From positions 4,721,922-4,785,921 of the forward strand of contig NZ_CP048289.1 of NCBI RefSeq assembly GCF_014084105.1: 64,000 bases of DNA, read 5' to 3'. Shown piece by piece: positions 60,465 to 64,000 of this stretch; positions within the stretch are counted from its first letter, which is position 1; every line of letters starts with the position of its first letter. This DNA comes from Streptacidiphilus sp. P02-A3a (lineage in GTDB: Bacteria > Actinomycetota > Actinomycetes > Streptomycetales > Streptomycetaceae). The translations under genes were made by a program, and so were the position numbers. Below the pieces are notes generated by a model. It worked only from the letters and a program-made list of their open reading frames with translations. It ran no database searches and was not told where the DNA came from.

Positions 60465-61121
60465 GCGGTCGACGGCAGCAACCAGACTCCGGCCGGTTCG
60501 TGCTTTCAGTGCGGCGGTCCCACTGTCCTCGGCGACTTCACCGACGCTTTCGCCGTCAGCCCCGTTCACAAGGTCGAGTGGCAGGTCTGCCGTCGCTGCT
60601 TCATCGCCGGGAGCGGCCCCTTCAAGGACGCGGCGATCCTGGCCGACGTGGTGATTTCCCGTACTCAGGACCCCGAGCTGGCCGCCACCGCGTTTCGGCT
60701 GGCCGCGACCCCGCCACACCCTGGCTGTGACTCCTTCGTGGTCGGCCGGCTATGGGCCCAGCAGACAGCACAGGGCCTTCGCCCGTACTCCGACGGGGAC
60801 CGGGGCAACCTCGCCCGGATGCCCCGGGCGCGGTGGTCCCATCTGCCCGAAGAAGCGGTGAACAGCCTCCTTGAGGCCCTGCGGGAGGCCGACCGGCTCC
60901 ACACTCCGGTGTCGTCCCCCAGCGGCAGGCCGTGCTCCACGTGCGAGAAGACGGAGGGCTTCCCCGACCAGTGGGTGGAGCGGGAGCCCTACTCCCTCTG
61001 TGGAGCCTGCGTCAGCGAGTTGAAGGGCTTGAAGCCCCAGCCAGGACCGGTGCCGATCGCTGGCTGCACTCACACGGTGCCACCGCCCAGGGCTCCCTGC
61101 GGGCACTGCGGCCGTTGGTGA
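60456..61121 (+). CDS. Cys-rich protein of unknown function
   Basis: About 221 residues from GTG 60456, overlapping the divergent FGE-like start by 9 bases, so the first residues are uncertain. It has three CxxC-type pairs: CFQCG near residue 15, VCRRC near 46, and a C-terminal CSTC, CGAC, CGHC series, suggesting zinc ribbons. The middle (ELAATAFRLAAT, WSHLPEEAVNSLLEALREAD) is helical. No family was recognised. The N-terminus may be truncated. Confidence 0.5.
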   Translation: MAHAVDGSNQTPAGSCFQCGGPTVLGDFTDAFAVSPVHKVEWQVCRRCFIAGSGPFKDAAILADVVISRTQDPELAATAFRLAATPPHPGCDSFVVGRLWAQQTAQGLRPYSDGDRGNLARMPRARWSHLPEEAVNSLLEALREADRLHTPVSSPSGRPCSTCEKTEGFPDQWVEREPYSLCGACVSELKGLKPQPGPVPIAGCTHTVPPPRAPCGHCGRW

Positions 61122-61170
61122 CCTGCCCCGGCCGGTCGGGACGGCCGGGCGGGGCGGCGGGGCGGGGCGG

Positions 61171-61485
61171 CTAGGCCAGGGAGCGTTCCGCGACGCGGTC
61201 CAGGTGGCTCTGGAAGACCTTGGCGGCGTCCGGGGTGAGGGTGCTCAGGGCGACCATGGCGGTGAGGATCACGTCGGACAGCTCGGCGTGGACGTCCTCC
61301 CAGGTGTGGGTGAAGCCCTTCCTGGGGTTCTGGCCGAGGACGCCGATGACGGCCTGGTTGGTCTCGCCGACCTCTTCGCCGATCTTCATGATCCGCAGGA
61401 GCCGGTCGGCGTCGGGGGTCAGCGGGCTGTTCTCGTCAAGCCAGGCGACGAGGCTGCCCACGGTGTCCCAGGCGTTCTGATCCAT
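61171..61485 (-). CDS. MazG-like nucleotide pyrophosphohydrolase
   Basis: 104 residues with the all-alpha MazG fold. Its metal-binding acidic residues are in KIGEEVGETNQAVIG (EEVxE) and later ELSDVILTAM (E..D). Such enzymes hydrolyse non-canonical NTPs to NMP and pyrophosphate. It is the last gene of a minus-strand run with the EEP and kinase genes, 38 bases after the EEP stop. The short length is typical of stand-alone MazG-like proteins. Confidence 0.82.
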   Translation of the reverse strand: MDQNAWDTVGSLVAWLDENSPLTPDADRLLRIMKIGEEVGETNQAVIGVLGQNPRKGFTHTWEDVHAELSDVILTAMVALSTLTPDAAKVFQSHLDRVAERSLA

Positions 61486-61523
61486 GTGCGTGCTACTCCG
61501 GTGGGGTCGGGAGGTCGGGGTGC

Positions 61524-62348
61524 CTAGAACAGGGTCTCAGGCTCTGGCAGGACGGTGGGATCGAACACCACCAGCGGCTCGTCCCCGGCCACGGCCAGGC
61601 GCAGGGACAGACCGGAGTGGTCACTCAGGCGGGTGACCGTGCGTGGCTCGTGGACGTACGTGCAGTCGTCCACCAGGCCGCTGAGCGGGTCGGACACGAA
61701 GGCGTGGTCGTAGCGGTAGCCGTCGTTGGTCCGGCCCACCCACGAGTACTCCCGGTCGCCGGGGTGCAGGCGGCGGAAGGCGTCGTGGTACCCATTGTCG
61801 CCGAGCCAGCTGTAGAACCCGTACTCGAAGGGTCGGAAGGTCGCGTAGCGGGGGTCGTGGTCGGGCTCCAGGATGTTGAAGTCCCCGAGCACCACCCGGC
61901 CGGACGCGGAGCCGTGGGCGATGGTGGCCTGGAGGCCGTCGAGGAAGCGCTGCTTGCGCTCGATCTTGGCCGGGCTGGCGTCCCTGGAGGGCACGTACAG
62001 GCCCAGGACGTCCACCGGCCCGGCCTGGGTCTTCACGGTCGCGGACACGGCCCGGTAGGGCAGGTAGGCGGTGCTGAGGGGTGAGGCTTCGGCCATCGGG
62101 AGGCGGCTGACGATCATCACCCCGCGTTCGCCCTTGTCGGGCACCGGGTAGGCCACCGCGTACCCGGCGCTGGTGAACCGGTCGGCGAGGAACGCGCACC
62201 CGTCGCCCGGGGTCGTCTCGGTCAGGACCAGGACCTGCTCGGGGCGCTGGGCGAGCCAGGCGAGCTGCCGCCCGGCCCGCTCCGGGGAGGGGCCGCCGAT
62301 GTTGAAGGTCAACAGCGACAGGCTTCGGTCGGGTTGCTCAGTTGGCAC
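61524..62348 (-). CDS. Endonuclease/exonuclease/phosphatase family hydrolase
   Basis: A 274-residue EEP-superfamily enzyme with all core motifs: LSLLTFNIGG, VLTETTPG (metal-binding Glu), VLGDFNILEPD, and a final LSDHSGLSL (catalytic Asp-His). There is no signal peptide. The start overlaps the kinase stop by 11 bases. The superfamily includes nucleases and sugar or lipid phosphatases; the substrate cannot be told from sequence. Confidence 0.83.
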   Translation of the reverse strand: MPTEQPDRSLSLLTFNIGGPSPERAGRQLAWLAQRPEQVLVLTETTPGDGCAFLADRFTSAGYAVAYPVPDKGERGVMIVSRLPMAEASPLSTAYLPYRAVSATVKTQAGPVDVLGLYVPSRDASPAKIERKQRFLDGLQATIAHGSASGRVVLGDFNILEPDHDPRYATFRPFEYGFYSWLGDNGYHDAFRRLHPGDREYSWVGRTNDGYRYDHAFVSDPLSGLVDDCTYVHEPRTVTRLSDHSGLSLRLAVAGDEPLVVFDPTVLPEPETLF

Positions 62349-62958
62349 GGTTTCCCCTGGTCAGCAGCATGGCGATCTCAGCTGAGATGAGACCGGCGAT
62401 CTGCTCGGGGCTACGACTGGTGCAGTCGAGGACCAAGGTACGGAAGCCGACCTCGCTCAAGAAGGTAGCGGCTTCCGCGAACAGGCCGGGCTCTTTCTCG
62501 ACACTCTCCGGGGTCTTCTCGAAGCGGCTGTGGGTGCCGCGCGCCGCCAGGCGCTCCCGGATCACGTCCGGGTCGGCGTTGAGGATCACGGACAGGTCCG
62601 GGCGGAGGGCGTCCCGGTTCATCGCCCGCACCGTGTCCAGGCTCACGCCGTCCAGCCGTTGCAGGACCAGGGAGGAACCGATGTAGCGGTCGCACAGGAC
62701 CACCGCCCCGCGCTCCACGGCCGGGGTGATCTCGGTCTCCAGGTGGTGGTAGCGGTCGGCCGCCACCAGGCAGGCCAGGGCCATGCCCCGGAACGTCTCG
62801 GTGCCGTGCCGGGCCAGGTCGCCGAGCCGGGTGTGGGAGGGCTCGGTGGTGGCGTGGACCGGGATGCCGTCGCGGACGAAGCCCTGGCGGACGTGCTCCA
62901 GCACGGTGGACTTGCCGACCCCGCCGGGGCCGTCGATGGTCACGAACAGGCCGCTCAC
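62338..62958 (-). CDS. Thymidylate kinase-like protein
   Basis: A 206-residue P-loop kinase of the dTMP kinase family: GPGGVGKS (residues 10-17), TEPSHTRLG, VVLCDRYIGSSLVLQ (DRY motif), and a basic lid RERLAARGTHSRFE. GTG 62958 is chosen because it overlaps the stop of the preceding fragment (GTGA). The chromosomal tmk is normally elsewhere, so this is probably an accessory copy serving the local operon. Confidence 0.83.
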   Translation of the reverse strand: MSGLFVTIDGPGGVGKSTVLEHVRQGFVRDGIPVHATTEPSHTRLGDLARHGTETFRGMALACLVAADRYHHLETEITPAVERGAVVLCDRYIGSSLVLQRLDGVSLDTVRAMNRDALRPDLSVILNADPDVIRERLAARGTHSRFEKTPESVEKEPGLFAEAATFLSEVGFRTLVLDCTSRSPEQIAGLISAEIAMLLTRGNRAN

Positions 62959-63130
62959 GAGGTGGCCACCACCGGCAGCAGCGCGCGGCGGTTCGGGGCG
63001 ACCGGGCAGACCTCGGCGTCCAAGTCCCCGATCCGGCCCCCGTTGGCGATCACGGCCGCCGGGCAGCCCTTCCCGCAGCCGTCCGCCATGGAGCACGACC
63101 CGCACGTGGGGTTACGGGCTGACCCGCGAT
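62955..63130 (-). pseudogene. Radical SAM/SPASM C-terminal remnant
   Basis: About 57 codons with the Cys-rich end of a radical-SAM SPASM or twitch domain: NPTCGSCSMADGCGKGCPAA, then DLDAEVCPVAP and stop. The N-terminal CxxxCxxC SAM domain is missing; the frame upstream has no start and runs into sequence before the next gene. The stop overlaps the kinase start, so the intact ancestor was probably translationally coupled to it. Confidence 0.6.
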
Positions 63131-63192
63131 TGATCTTGGGGCGTGTTGGCCTGCGGCTTCGGCTGGCTGGTGTTCACTCGCAGATCGGGCCG

Positions 63193-63852
63193 TCACTCGT
63201 ATCGGTACTTCAACGTGTCTGCCTCCGCTTGCTCGATGTCGGCGATCGTTAGCTCCGGCATCCGCAGTTGGGCCAGCGTCACCTCGGCCGAGGTCGGCTG
63301 GGCGTCCGCCGGCAGCCACTGCTCCGGCTTCCAGGCCCCGCTGCGCAGCAGCGACTTGGGGCAGTGCGGGTAGACCTCCTCGATCCCTAGCACCAGCGCA
63401 CTGGCTGGCGGCTTTCCCACGGCGGTCAGCTGCGACAGCAGCTCCGGGCGGGTGGAGACGACAGCCCTGCCGTTCACCCTGAGCGTCGTGGTGCGCCCAG
63501 GGATGAGGAACAACAGCCCGGCCCGTCCGGTGGCGACGATGTTCTGCAGGGTGTCCAGACGCTTGTTGCCGGTCGCGTCCGGTATCGCCACCGTGCGTGC
63601 GTCCAGGACGGCGACGAACCCGGCGGGGCCGCCGCGCGGGGAGACGTCACAGTTGCCCTCGGCATCCGTGCTGGCAACCAGGACCAGCGATGAGCAGCCG
63701 ATCAACCAGCTGGTCTGCTCGGTGAGTTCGGCCATCTGCTTGCGCACGGCCGCGTCGCTGGGGAGTGCGTAGGCCCGGCGCAGCGCCTCCTGGTCGGGCA
63801 CGGCGTCGAGGCGGAGCGAGTCGAAGGCACTGCCGGCAAGGGTTGTCGTCAT
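63193..63852 (-). CDS. Pyridoxamine 5'-phosphate oxidase-family flavoprotein
   Basis: 219 residues from ATG 63852 with the split-barrel FMN/F420-binding fold: SSLVLVASTDAEGNCDVSPR, FVAVLDARTVAIPDATGNKR, LQNIVATGRAGLLFLIPGR, TTLRVNGRAVV, then VEEVYPHCPKSLLRS-type end (here IEEVYPHCPKSLLR). It matches the MSMEG_1061-type FMN-dependent family. Length is normal. It is separate from the kinase operon by the SPASM remnant. Confidence 0.85.
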   Translation of the reverse strand: MTTTLAGSAFDSLRLDAVPDQEALRRAYALPSDAAVRKQMAELTEQTSWLIGCSSLVLVASTDAEGNCDVSPRGGPAGFVAVLDARTVAIPDATGNKRLDTLQNIVATGRAGLLFLIPGRTTTLRVNGRAVVSTRPELLSQLTAVGKPPASALVLGIEEVYPHCPKSLLRSGAWKPEQWLPADAQPTSAEVTLAQLRMPELTIADIEQAEADTLKYRYE

Positions 63853-63925
63853 GCCTCCGACCCTACGTGCGACCGATCTTGGTCGGTGAGTGCGGGGAGG
63901 GACGGCCTCGCGAGTTGTCTGGTGT

Positions 63926-64000
63926 GTGAAGATCAAACAGGTCCGCGCGGCCATGTCCCATCGCGCCTTCTGCGGGCTGTCGCGCCCACATCTGGGCGAG
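63926..64000 (+). CDS. Possible start of next gene (cut by window)
   Basis: A frame from GTG 63926 (VKIKQVRAAMSHRAF) stays open to the window end (25 codons) and is divergent from the oxidase gene. Too short to identify. Confidence 0.2.
   Translation, partial: MKIKQVRAAMSHRAFCGLSRPHLGE

Overview
The window is high-GC actinomycete DNA, almost certainly Streptomyces or a close relative. GTG and TTG starts are common. It carries a tap/tpg pair, which encodes the telomere-associated protein and the telomere terminal protein that cap linear Streptomyces replicons. It also has a telomere-type helicase with helicase-associated repeats. The window therefore comes from the end region of a linear chromosome or linear plasmid.

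Positions 1-44880 form one giant inverted repeat centred at about 22479: bases 1-22478 are the reverse complement of 22480-44880. The outer 10.4 kb of each arm (1-10494 and 34387-44880) pairs at a constant coordinate sum of 44881, with no difference found. Inside that, the arms differ by many one-base indels, mostly in short homopolymers, and the right arm at about 25.9-34.4 kb is about 80 nt shorter than its partner. Several genes (tap, tpg, the UvrD-like helicase) are open only when the better base is taken from one arm or the other. I read this as a head-to-head joined telomere, either a fold-back or assembly artefact with poorly polished consensus, or less likely a real end-to-end fusion. 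The left edge of the palindrome lies outside the window.

Going outward from the centre, each arm holds: a telomere-like tip rich in short palindromes; a Cys/His-rich protein and a small coupled ORF; a UvrD-like helicase/RecB-like nuclease; an antitoxin-like fragment; a CDP-glycerol glycerophosphotransferase-like gene with an internal 7-bp tandem repeat; an NB-ARC/TPR protein; tpg, tap and a small DNA-binding-like gene; an IS256-type transposase remnant; a DEAH helicase with helicase-associated repeats; a four-gene Tn7-like transposition module (tniQ, tnsA-like, tniA/tnsB, tniB/tnsC); and a large protein with an Mrr-like nuclease domain.

The unique flank (44881-64000) begins with the 3' part of the Mrr-like gene. 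It continues with a low-GC pair encoding a HEPN protein and a PD-(D/E)XK nuclease, an ISAs1-family insertion sequence with a 10-bp target duplication, and a divergent pair encoding an alpha/beta hydrolase and a 1442-residue caspase-STAND-WD40 protein. Together these look like a defence or conflict island next to the Tn7-like genes. From about 55.4 to 59.8 kb there is a graveyard of repeats and gene remnants (Rhs, IS5, alkyl sulfatase, FMN-binding, GNAT) with one intact secreted DUF4232 protein. The last 4 kb holds an FGE-like protein, a Cys-rich protein, a compact operon (radical-SAM remnant, dTMP-kinase-like, EEP hydrolase, MazG-like) and a flavin-binding oxidase. No rRNA, tRNA or CRISPR array was seen.
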